Assembly: GCA_902702965.1 (NCBI GenBank)
Contig: CACRXP010000035.1
Coordinates: 1,884,056-1,948,055, forward strand
From: Spirometra erinaceieuropaei
Lineage: Eukaryota > Platyhelminthes > Cestoda > Diphyllobothriidea > Diphyllobothriidae
Direction of reading: 5' to 3'
DNA length: 64,000 nucleotides
Both the position numbers and the translations under genes were made by a program. The notes beneath the pieces were generated by a model. That model had not been told where the DNA came from and did not search any database. It worked only from the letters and a program-made list of their open reading frames with translations. Below are positions 55,740-64,000 of this stretch, one piece after another (positions within the stretch are counted from its first letter, which is position 1; every line of letters begins with the position of its first letter).

Positions 55740-56860
55740 TGCCAAACATGGGGGCATGTGGTGGCATGCTTGAGTGCAGGCTTACGTCGCGACAGGTACT
55801 TGTCCCGACGCCATGCCTGTCTTCTTGACACCGGACTTACAGTAGGTGGGCTAACTCATGAAATGTCAACAGAAATTCCGAAATGCGTTTTCGTTTCGAA
55901 AAGATTAATTAAGTATGGTTGTACAACCAGTCAACCTGCAACATAATAATTATTCAGTTACCCCAGGATGCCGACTTTCGAACAAACTTCTTTTTTTGTC
56001 CGCATCCTAAAACCATACTCCGTAAAAAATGGCTACTTATTTAGCATGCATTTTCCCATTGATTTTCGATGCCCTTAAAGATTCGATTAATTTTTCTTGG
56101 AAAACATGCATAAAATATTAATTCTTTTGCTCATTCAGAAGAAAATTAGGTCTTCTTTTAATTTTACACTCGAAGGAAGGGTATAATTCGGTGTTAAAAA
56201 ATTTCTTATCGTGAAATTTTTTAATACCGTGAAATGGCGCTTCATAAAACGTCATGTCTCTGCATTTACCAATGTGGCTTGTAAAGTTAAAAATGTGCAT
56301 CAAATCCACTGCTTAATTTTATGAACCCCATATGGTCCCCCTTATTATCGTAGAGCAATGTGTTGTTTTCCGTAAGCGGAAACTATACGGATTGTAGTTT
56401 GGGAACCCTGAATACAGGCATGACGGCAGGTTGGGTTCAAAATTATTCGGGAATTGGAAAAAGTTTTTGAAAACCGAATTGTACCCTTCCTTCGAGTAAA
56501 AGACTGGAAGAAGATGCAGTTTTCTACTGAATGAGCAAAAGAATCAATAGTTTTTGGCATGTTTTCCATGAAATGTGATTGAATATGTAAGGGTATCGAA
56601 AATCAATGAAAAAACGCATGCCAATTAAGTAGCCACTTTAATAGAGCATGGCTTTTTGTATGTGGCCAAAAGAAGTTTGTTCGAAAGCCGGCATTCTGGG
56701 GTAACTGAATTATTATAGAATTATGCTGCACGATGATTGGTTTTGCAACCATACTAAATTAATCTTTTCCAAACGGAAACGCATTTCAGAATTTCCGTTG
56801 ACATTTCATGGGCTAGCCCACCTACTGTAGGAGAAGACAATGCGGCCCCTGCAACACAAT
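55740..56860 (+). repeat. SINE-like family B copy split by foldback copy 4
   Basis: The left part (55740-55839) has GTGGTGGCATGCTTGAGTGC and CTGTCTTCTTGACACCGGAC. It stops at a TA where the foldback element starts. After the element, 56830-56860 reads GGAGAAGACAATGCGGCCCC, which fits the next block of the family (GGAGAGAGTGCGGTAGATGC in others). Confidence 0.6.
55840..56827. mobile_element. TA-flanked long-arm foldback element, copy 4
   Basis: It begins CAGTAGGTGGGCTAACTCAT and ends ATGGGCTAGCCCACCTACTG, flanked by TA, 988 bp. Its tip and internal blocks are the same subfamily as copies 1 and 2. The block near 56225-56345 (GTGAAATGGCGCTTCATAAAACG, AATTTTATGAACCCCATATG in reverse) matches the middle of copy 2, so the unpaired centre is conserved between copies. 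Confidence 0.9.
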
Positions 56861-56939
56861 TATATTTTCACCAAAAACTAATTGATGCTCAGGTCCCCAT
56901 GCCTGCTTCGCCTGTTGGGGCATTGTTATTATTGGTCAA

Positions 56940-57225
56940 ATTTCCTGGTCAGTTGACAGTTCGGGATTGGGGAGGGTAGTGGCACGCCTAGGTGCGGGTC
57001 CGGCCGTGCCAGCCACCTGCGCCCTTCCCCGCCTCCGGAATTCTTGCCCCCTGTATTGCCACCGCATTCAGGTGGGGAGTGGGGAAGAGACGGTGCGGTA
57101 GATGCTGCGCAAGTCCATTTTCACTAGGAACTAATTCACGCGCAAGGTCACCGTCCCTGCACCAACCCTGCTGTGATGCACACGGCGAACATCGTCGAGC
57201 ACGGTGGTTCAACTGTCAACTGACA
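56940..57225 (+). repeat. SINE-like family B copy
   Basis: GGTAGTGGCACGCCTAGGTG, GCGGTAGATGCTGCGCAAGT, CTAGGAACTAATTCACGCGC, AAGGTCACCGTCCCTGC and GATGCACACGGCGAACATCG match the family in order. Confidence 0.8.
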
Positions 57226-58195
57226 GCTATTTGTTAGTCACAAACTCGTATTCTAAGCACCTTCATCCCACATCAACTTGTGCGTTAGTGTACGTCACTA
57301 TCCTACGCTTGTATGTGTATGTCGCGGGTGGGAATCACAGTTATCCCAATTTGATACCCCGCCATTTCACTCAGTAGATAGATCTGATAGATCGTGTAGC
57401 ATTCGATGGAAGGCATGAATTTCTCCATAATTTTTCCAAGATTTAGGCACACCACTGGCCCTAAAGTACTTCTGTCAAGTGTAGTCCAACTGCCACCTTG
57501 ATGTCACTCAGTCAGGGGTCGTTATGGCCAGCAGGTGTTTTGGAAACGCATGGCGTCACTCTTATTCACCGATAGGACATTCCTTTAGTTCATCGGCCCA
57601 TAAGCTATTGTAATGAAGCAAAAAATATCACCCAATGGAGCACTGGAACAATTTTTTCATTCCTCTGATCTACTCAACACGGTCAGGAGTTCTTTCTCAG
57701 AAATAAGAGAAGCAGGAATTCATGAGATAAACTAACCAATTAACGACGAGTATTTCGGTACCGGATACGCCTGCATGACAGCATGTGGCCAATGTGTCAG
57801 TTAATTTACTTCTCATCAGAATCGCACAGTTGGACAGACAATCTGGTCCAAAGACAAGGAGAATAAATCATGAAAACCGGCCCCTCTTAAATTGTGTGAA
57901 TTTGGGAAGACTGCGCGAAGCGGGTTGAGGGTGAAACGCAGCATGCCCTCACCGAAAATAAGGATTGCGCAAAACCGTGTCTACGCCAATGCATAGGCTC
58001 CCAGCTATTCGTGTTTTTTTGGGAATCGCATGTCTAAACTCCCTCGCGTTTTTTTTCACGGAACTCTACCTGCGTATACCATCAACTAGTCACAGAAGTA
58101 GAAAAACCCCGCCATAACACCGAGCAGTCACATACTTCGCTTTATCCACCCAAAGACCGACGTGGTAGGCACTAGCAGGACTAACAGTAAGACAA
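57226..58195. other. Unassigned sequence upstream of the LicD-like gene
   Basis: No repeat or upstream exon was recognised. The promoter of the LicD-like gene should lie here, but no core element can be pointed out with confidence. Confidence 0.4.
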
Positions 58196-58210
58196 GTGAT
58201 ATTGACACCA

Positions 58211-59404
58211 ATGAATCGTCGGTTAACTGCATGTATTATCGTGGCTTTATGTGTACTCCTGTGGGCTGCAGTTCAAATGAAAACTCTTCTATCCAAAGAT
58301 AAGGACAGTCAGGAAATTTTGAAGATTCTGCTGCCACTGTACAGGAACATTTCGGTGGACAGAAGACTGAGCCACATGGAGGACGCAAAGTTTGATGAAC
58401 AGACGGGAAATATCTTTGCCTATCTGCGAACTTTCGAAGAACTCGATGCACCCTCGGTGCCCAAATCTTGGTGCCAGTCGTCCAGCCCGAAATACGGCCC
58501 CATCATGTACAAAAATCGAATAATAAAGCACCGTCGTCTTTCCAAGCAGTTGCTCAACGCTGTTGTGCATAGTTGTTTCACAGCAGACAGGAATCAGAGT
58601 GCACATAGTCAGACGAAAGTCAGACACTCTCTGCGACGCCTAAGAAATGCATTTGAAGAAGGAAACATCTCACTCATAATGACATATGGTTCCATGATCG
58701 GGTCGTTACGCTATCATCAGCGCATGTTTAACGATGTTGACTATGATTTCCTCGTCGACGAACATGACATGGAGAGTGCAGTTGGCATTTTGGCCAGCCT
58801 TTCGACAAATGCGTCTGATGAGATGCGTCTCCTTGACGCCCGAACTTCCTATGGGATGCTGAAGTTTGGATTTCTGTGCGGCGATGATCCACTCTGGAGG
58901 CAGTCTGACAAACGATGCGTCGAGATGAACGGGAGCTACGTTGTATGCGGGTCCTTGGAGGCTACCGCAGCCCTCCTCAGTCCCTGTCAATACTACGCCG
59001 ACTTCTACTGGATGAGAAGGAGCCACCACGATGCAATACGTGCATACACTGTAAACACGATTTTCGCTCGGGCAGATGTGCTGCACTCTGATTACCGACC
59101 ATTGGATGGAACACTGTTTCGCTATGTCCGTAACTTCGAGCAATATTCTGAAGACATTTATGGCACGCCCATTTCAATGTGCGTACCAAAATCCGGCAAA
59201 CTACGCCAAATTGATGAATTACCTGAGTTTATTTTACAGGAAGGGCACCATTGCACATACTTTGCGGTGCCCTGTGTGTACATTGATAAGACTCACCCAC
59301 GAGTCCACACTGTCACTGACGGCGCGAAGAAAATCGAGGTTGGTTTGCACTGGCTGAAATCAGGAGAATGCTCCGTACATTCTCTATTTGTCAAATTCAA
59401 ATAA
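58211..59404 (+). CDS. LicD/fukutin-family type II membrane protein, single exon
   Basis: A 397-residue protein with no visible intron. Residues 7-22 (ACIIVALCVLLWAAVQ) form a signal anchor after a short basic N-terminus, so the rest should face the Golgi lumen. Five N-glycosylation sites (N46, N128, N152, N200, N240) agree. Residues 157-167 (MTYGSMIGSLR) and 175-182 (DVDYDFLV) are the nucleotidyltransferase core of the LicD family (GxxLGxxR and DxD). RPLDGTLFRYVRNFEQYSED followed by IYG (296-318) is the family's C-terminal motif. Family members (bacterial LicD, animal fukutin and FKRP) transfer phosphocholine or ribitol/glycerol phosphate to glycans; the donor here is unknown. The ATG at 58211 was chosen over the upstream GTG at 58196 because it directly precedes the anchor. 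The ORF is undamaged amid decayed repeats, so it is probably under selection, though an intronless retrocopy is possible. Confidence 0.85.
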   Translation: MNRRLTACIIVALCVLLWAAVQMKTLLSKDKDSQEILKILLPLYRNISVDRRLSHMEDAKFDEQTGNIFAYLRTFEELDAPSVPKSWCQSSSPKYGPIMYKNRIIKHRRLSKQLLNAVVHSCFTADRNQSAHSQTKVRHSLRRLRNAFEEGNISLIMTYGSMIGSLRYHQRMFNDVDYDFLVDEHDMESAVGILASLSTNASDEMRLLDARTSYGMLKFGFLCGDDPLWRQSDKRCVEMNGSYVVCGSLEATAALLSPCQYYADFYWMRRSHHDAIRAYTVNTIFARADVLHSDYRPLDGTLFRYVRNFEQYSEDIYGTPISMCVPKSGKLRQIDELPEFILQEGHHCTYFAVPCVYIDKTHPRVHTVTDGAKKIEVGLHWLKSGECSVHSLFVKFK

Positions 59405-59548
59405 AACACTAGTTCGGCGAGTGCCAGATATCAAGTTCTGATCATCGGTGCGACGGGAATTCCCTCAGGCTTGATGAATTTGGGCTTTACATGTGATCTC
59501 TGTGCATCTGAGAAGCGGTCACAGTGGTCTGGAACAGGATCAGAGGGT

Positions 59549-59554
59549 AATAAA
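59549..59554 (+). promoter_or_regulatory. Putative polyadenylation signal of LicD-like gene
   Basis: AATAAA 145 bp past the stop codon. Another AATAAA overlaps the stop itself and is less likely. Confidence 0.45.
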
Positions 59555-59559
59555 GCCAT

Positions 59560-60044
59560 GAGTGTATTCGGGATTTATGCGCGTAGACACGATGGATTTT
59601 GATTTTGTGATCCTAGCCCGACACACGCGTCGACGCTTAAAAATGTGCCTTTGACCGAAGCTGATTAAGATATCGGGTTGCTTGCTGGCTCACTTTCCAC
59701 CTTTTTTATTCATCCTCCGAATAATGGTGCGTTTGAGGTTTATTGGATTTTGCTAATTTGAGTCTTTTTTGAACGTTCATTTAGAGGTTTGTGCTGTCTT
59801 CTAAGTGCAGGCTCACTGATGCTACTACTGATGCAGCCTCTGTGATCCGTCTTCATTTAAATACTTTTGAAACAACATCAGGATTGTACTGAAGACGCGG
59901 TGGGGTGGGGCAGTTTGCATAATCGCAAGCCTCCCATAATGTCTCCAAAATCATCGCCAAGTGATTAGGATCTTATTACAAGATTCAATTCTTAAATTCG
60001 GACCTTGACCTGTGCAACATGAATCGGTGGGAAATTGCCGTCAG
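59560..60044. other. Unassigned intergenic sequence
   Basis: Nothing recognised. Confidence 0.4.
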
Positions 60045-60300
60045 AAATCAAATGATGGTCGGATCTGGCTTTGTAGCCCCACCTGACGTAAACAAGCCGC
60101 AGTCACATCCAGTACAGGACCGGTGGCAATAGGAGTTTTTACATGTGGAGACTGGGAATGTACGGGCGACGAGGTCATGTAGTAGTTGCAAAGAAATGCT
60201 ATTGGGAATGCGTGGTTGCACGTTGAATGGTTGAGAAATAGTTACGGTAACCCCCATCACTAACCCTTAACTCCAACCCCAATAGTTTTTGTCCATCAGG
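60045..60300. repeat. Dispersed repeat D, copy 1
   Basis: GTAGCCCCACCTG near 60071, GCTATTGGGAATGCGTGGTT near 60198 and TGAATGGTTGAGAAATAGTT near 60222 recur near 63540 and, in reverse orientation, at 63670-63718. The 3' part has TAACCC-like words (60262-60290). Confidence 0.55.
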
Positions 60301-62074
60301 TGATTTGCCAAACCACATCTTACCTAGATGACGGTTAGCTGGTAAATCACTGCTACCATGGACTGGAGTGCGGATCGCAGTCTCTTGACAATTGCGTCAC
60401 ATCAGCAGAGACAGTAATTAGAGCGCTAATTAATCAGTAGCCAGTACCGTGCAATATATTCAAGACTGTCAGCTACAGAGACACAGCAGGGGAGATTTAA
60501 CTCCGCTTGAGGACGGGGCGAGTCCAGAATCGAGGTGTGGCATGGGTGGAGGAGAGTGAAGGGGAAAGGGCACAATTCATCAACCAGTACGATCATGCCT
60601 AATTCCGATTCGTCAAAATGCACGTCAACCTCAGAGGAGTGTAAAAGTTCTGGAATTTTGCATTTAACATGGTCTGGTACTGAACGACTGGGAAATAGAA
60701 ATGTACACCTCCGTCGAGCGAATGTAGAAAGTGAGCCCCATGAGTACTGCGTAGAACTAGCACTTCCACAGTTGCATTAATAAAAAAAACCTGGGAAAAC
60801 CGTACGACATCTGCGGCACGGTTTTCACATGTGGACACAAGCAGTACACACCTCAGTCGACACCTGGTCAGCTTCGTCCCCCAAATTATTTTACTTCTAC
60901 ATCCTGCCAGGCGCAAACGATGCGGGTTTTTTCCTAGTCAAATATGCGTGTGTGTGCGTCGTGTCTAGTCTGTGCCTCGACAATTGAATTCCTCTTCTTC
61001 ACGTAGGCACGTGGAGGTGGATTGCCATGTTTGTGCACAAGCTCCTGTAGCTTAATCATCACACGGTATTTTACTATTTTTACCCAGCTAGCTTTTTGGC
61101 AATACCCGTAAAAACACTACTTTTTGAACGTGCGCGTTACGTGCTACCAATACCTTTTCGAGGAGGGTCTGCGACACACGTTCTCCGCCATCGTCACATG
61201 GGGGCCATTACTCTCCTCAAATGCATATTGGGCAAATAAATTACCACGAACACTGATGTGGGTCGTCTCATTTGTAAGTCCCCTGTGAACCACCAGGTGG
61301 CGAAGCGAAACCGCGTGTCCCCTCAAATCTATTATGGGCTGCCTCATTTTCATTCTCTCTGTCGGCCAGCAGTTCAATTAAAAACAATACCGGTATTCGT
61401 AAATTGTATGATTGTCGTATTGATTATTTCTCTTTCAGTATATGGAAGCAATGATTTCCCAGAATAAATTTGAATAAGGCAAAAGGGACAGGGTACCTAT
61501 CACGTTTTATCTCTCTAGTCGATCGTTGATTGAATAGTTTGCCTTGTCATCTAACTATGCAATGACCGTACGCAGCTGAATGAGAGGTCTCAAAATTTAT
61601 GACGTCAGTAAATACTGAATGCTTTGTCGCCCTTGCCTTATTCATATTCCTCGTTCAGTAAAATAACTCCTTACATGCCTGAATATACACACTTAGCTTT
61701 AGCTGACTGCGCCCCCGTGTACAGGTGCGGAGGTTGAAATTCGGTCAGTCGCCAGCCGAATTTCGTTTTGTGTTCACATCAACTGCACATCAATACTCAA
61801 GTTTCCGCATAAGACATGCGGAGACTTCTGTGAAGTGGGATCGTGAACACGCAAGCAATCTCACACTAAAAATATACATACCTCGGATCCAGAGTTTGGA
61901 ATCCTAGCCTCCTCTGCGCGTTTTCTGCGGGTGGGATGGGGCGAGTTGTTTGTCAGAGAAGGCAGCAGGAATTTGAATTGGACATTTTTAAACGACATAA
62001 TAACTGCAATTGAATGACACGAAAATAACATGATTGAATCTTCTGAGTAGTAGATGGAAAGTAACGGTAAATAT
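60301..62074. other. Unassigned intergenic sequence
   Basis: No gene or repeat was recognised. Frames are under 110 codons without motifs. Confidence 0.4.
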
Positions 62075-62300
62075 CATGCCACAATAAATCCCATTTTTCG
62101 ACTCAATGCAGGTGACTATTAGGTAAGGCACTTTACAGTGTTTGAAACAGAGCCATCGGTGCTCAGTTCAAGCATTGACCAGGACTTTCTCGGACTAAAT
62201 ATTTGAATCGGCGTAGTTGGTATTAGAGTACATAGCTGAAAGTGGCGTCAAGAAATTTTCTTGAGGTTTTATGAAGAGGAGGGTTCGAAACCCTCGAACC
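62075..62300 (+). repeat. tRNA-like repeat E, copy 1
   Basis: It ends in a perfect T-arm-like hairpin, GAGGGTTCGAAACCCTC (5-bp stem, 7-base loop, with box B GGTTCGAAACC). Preceding it is TCAAGAAATTTTCTTGA, a 5-bp stem with a 7-base loop, like an anticodon arm, and GTAGTTGGTATTAGAGTAC, like a D-arm with box A. No acceptor stem could be formed and position 33 of the loop is not T, so a functional tRNA is doubtful. It is probably a SINE head. Confidence 0.6.
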
Positions 62301-62660
62301 ATACAATTGCTTGACCTCGTCGCCTGGCGTTTTTGCTCCCCCCACCTGGGTTATGTTTACCTCAGCTGGAGCTACACAACCACATCTGGCCCAGATTGGA
62401 TTGGACAATCTCTACTGTTGGGAGAGAGCATGCATGAGGCTGAGAAAGCAGCTGCCGCAAGCCGTCTCTCCAGGCCTACTCTGTCTGTCCGTGTTCGCCT
62501 TTGGGGTCCCCAGTCCCCATTACGTGTACCCGCCTCTACTCCGTCTGAGGTATGCCCGCGTGTAGCCAATCAGCGAAGAGGCAGAACTCATTCGCCTTGC
62601 GATCTCGCGAGGCCATCTCCAAGCCTCTCACGGTCCCAGCAGCGAATAAATGCGGGATGA
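62301..62660 (+). repeat. Dispersed module F, copy 1
   Basis: It starts TACAATTGCTTGACCTCGTC and runs through ACCTGGGTTATGTTTACCTC, GGATTGGACAATCTCTACTG, CAAGCCGTCTCTCCAGGCCT and GCCCGCGTGTAGCCAATCAG. The same module recurs at 63724-64000, highly similar. It may be the 5' end of a longer retroelement. Its frames are open but not recognised. Confidence 0.75.
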
Positions 62661-62707
62661 TGGCGGACAGAAGGGCAGGATTACAGGTGCGCGGCGATCA
62701 AGGCGAT

Positions 62708-62942
62708 TACACAATGCCACAATGAATCCTATTTTTCGACTCATTACAGATGACTATTATGTAAGACAGTTAATAGTGTATGACACCGAGCCATCGGTGA
62801 TTAGTTCAAGCTTTGACCAGGACTTCCTCGTACTAAATATTTGAACCAGCGTAGTTGGTATTAGAATACGTAGCTAAAGGTGGCGTCAAGAAATTATCAT
62901 GAGGTTGTATGAAGAGGAGGGTTCGAAATCCTCGAACAACTC
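62708..62942 (+). repeat. tRNA-like repeat E, copy 2
   Basis: About 230 bp matching copy 1 block by block (CCACAATGAATCCTATTTTTC, CGAGCCATCGGTGATTAGTT, GGCGTCAAGAAATTATCATG, GGGTTCGAAATCCTCG). One base change breaks one pair of the T-arm stem, and the anticodon-like stem is lost. Confidence 0.75.
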
Positions 62943-63499
62943 CCTATATTCTTCCAATTTTGATACACTTCATCTGTTGTGGATTTCGACATCCATCTTA
63001 ACTGCAAAGTTCCAAATCAGCCACTAATCCATCACTGTACGACTAGACAATTTAGATGAGTTGTAACCAACAGTCACTAAAAAGATGAGTTCTGCTCAAG
63101 CAGTTAGGTCGTGAGTAGGGTTTGCGCAGACGATTGCGAAGATGCTTGTCTTGAGGTCGGGATTCTCGAACACGCACACGACCTTGTCGATACGTCGTGT
63201 GCTAGTAAGTATGCAAACGCCACTTAGGGATTCTCTTCAACTCGGAAGCACACTTCGAACTTTCACTGCCCTCGGCACATACGACACCGCTATTTCAGGA
63301 ACTGTACATCTTGTTGTTTAACAGGCGATAAGGAACTGGACGAATACTCACACGCCTAAGTAGATGGAGCAATTCAAATATGGGCCGGAGATTTCACGTA
63401 ACTGGAAGGGCTTCCACCTCCGGACGATGTGAGTAGGCATGTTGGAATTTGGAACTGACGCGAGAGTTCCCAATTGTCGCCAACAAGAAGATTTCCAAC
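62943..63499. other. Unassigned intergenic sequence
   Basis: Nothing recognised. Confidence 0.4.
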
Positions 63500-63722
63500 T
63501 CGAAGTTAAGGAAGGACGGATTGGGGTAATATGTGACTATATAGCCCCGCCTGTTGGACACAATACTATTGAGCTAGGGTTTAGGGTTGTGGCTAAGGGT
63601 TAGGGTTAGAGTTAGAGTTAAGGTTGAGGCTAGTGCTAGGGCTAGGGCTTAGGGTTAGGGGTTTGTGCAATTATTTCTCAACCATTCAAAGTACAACTAC
63701 GCATCCCCAATAGCTTTTCCCC
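63500..63722. repeat. Dispersed repeat D, copy 2, with telomere-like core
   Basis: GCCCCGCCTGTTGG at 63544 and the reverse complement of the AATGGTTGAGAAATA block at 63673 tie it to 60045-60300. Between them, 63567-63658 is a degenerate array of TTAGGG-like words (AGGGTTTAGGG, AAGGGTTAGGGTTAGAG, GGGCTTAGGGTTAGGGG). TTAGGG is the animal telomere repeat, but units are irregular and the array is internal. Confidence 0.65.
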
Positions 63723-63723
63723 T

Positions 63724-64000
63724 CCATACAATTGCTTGACCTCGTCGCCTGTGCGTTTCCCGTCTCCACCTGGGTTATGTTTACCTCAGCTGAGGCAACA
63801 TAACCACATGTGACCCAGGCTGGATTGGACAATCTCTACTGTTGGGAGAGAGCATGCCTGAGGCTCAGAAAGCAGCTGACGCAAGCCGTCTCTCCAGGCC
63901 TACTCTGTCTGTCCGTGTCCGCCTTTGAGGCCCCCAGCCCCCAACACGTGTACTCGCCTCTACTCCGTCTGAGGTGTGTCCGCGTGTAGCCAATCAGTGA
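63724..64000 (+). repeat. Dispersed module F, copy 2 (cut by window end)
   Basis: Starts TACAATTGCTTGACCTCGTC and follows copy 1 throughout, ending at AGCCAATCAGTGA. It continues beyond the window. Confidence 0.75.

Noticed and set aside
58706..59143. 145-codon minus-strand frame inside the LicD-like gene
   Set aside because: It mirrors conserved coding sequence on the plus strand and has no motif.
62075..62300. A functional tRNA gene on the plus strand
   Set aside because: The T-arm is perfect, but there is no acceptor stem and the anticodon-like loop lacks T33; the second copy is more decayed.

Overview
The window looks like nuclear DNA from a flatworm, most likely a diphyllobothriidean tapeworm (Spirometra or a close relative). 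This is inferred: genes have GT-AG introns, most of the sequence is decayed retrotransposon, and the RTE-like LINE at 21.6-26.1 kb and the Penelope-like endonuclease remnants resemble families I know from Spirometra. No database search was possible.

Only two host protein genes can be supported. (1) A CNK scaffold gene (connector enhancer of kinase suppressor of Ras), + strand, 34276-52080. I assembled 14 coding exons whose splice phases all agree (2892 nt, 963 codons): SAM, CRIC, PDZ, a long Q/H-rich linker, PH, and an acidic low-complexity tail. CNK joins Ras-pathway kinases (RAF/KSR) at the membrane. (2) A single-exon gene at 58211-59404 for a 397-residue type II membrane protein of the LicD/fukutin nucleotidyltransferase family, probably acting in the Golgi on glycans.

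Layout: 0-8.7 kb holds a TIR element, SINE fragments, SINE foldbacks, a Penelope-like remnant and a degenerate ~165-bp satellite. 8.7-11.9 kb is a nearly intact APE-type LINE. 12.5-14.4 kb has a foldback element, remnants and a LINE 3' end. 15-19.6 kb has two abutting decayed LINEs with a perfect 58-bp palindrome. 19.6-21.6 kb is unassigned. 21.6-26.1 kb is an RTE-like LINE with mutated active sites. 26-31.4 kb is mostly unassigned. 31.7-33.6 kb is a decayed Gypsy-type fragment on the minus strand. 34.3-52.1 kb is CNK, whose large introns are filled with SINEs, foldback elements and Penelope-like remnants. 52.7-54.3 kb is an inverted pair of Penelope-like 3' ends. 54.6-57.2 kb is a cluster of a second SINE-like family, one copy split by a foldback element. 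58.2-59.4 kb is the LicD-like gene. 60-64 kb has tRNA-like repeats, a duplicated module and telomere-like sequence.

The most distinctive signals are four TA-flanked foldback elements with arms spanning nearly the whole element; a tRNA-derived SINE found both as ~310-bp tandem units and as head-to-head foldbacks; an inverted module flanking two Penelope-like tails; and the perfect 58-bp palindrome. There is no CRISPR array, operon or bacterial-type system.
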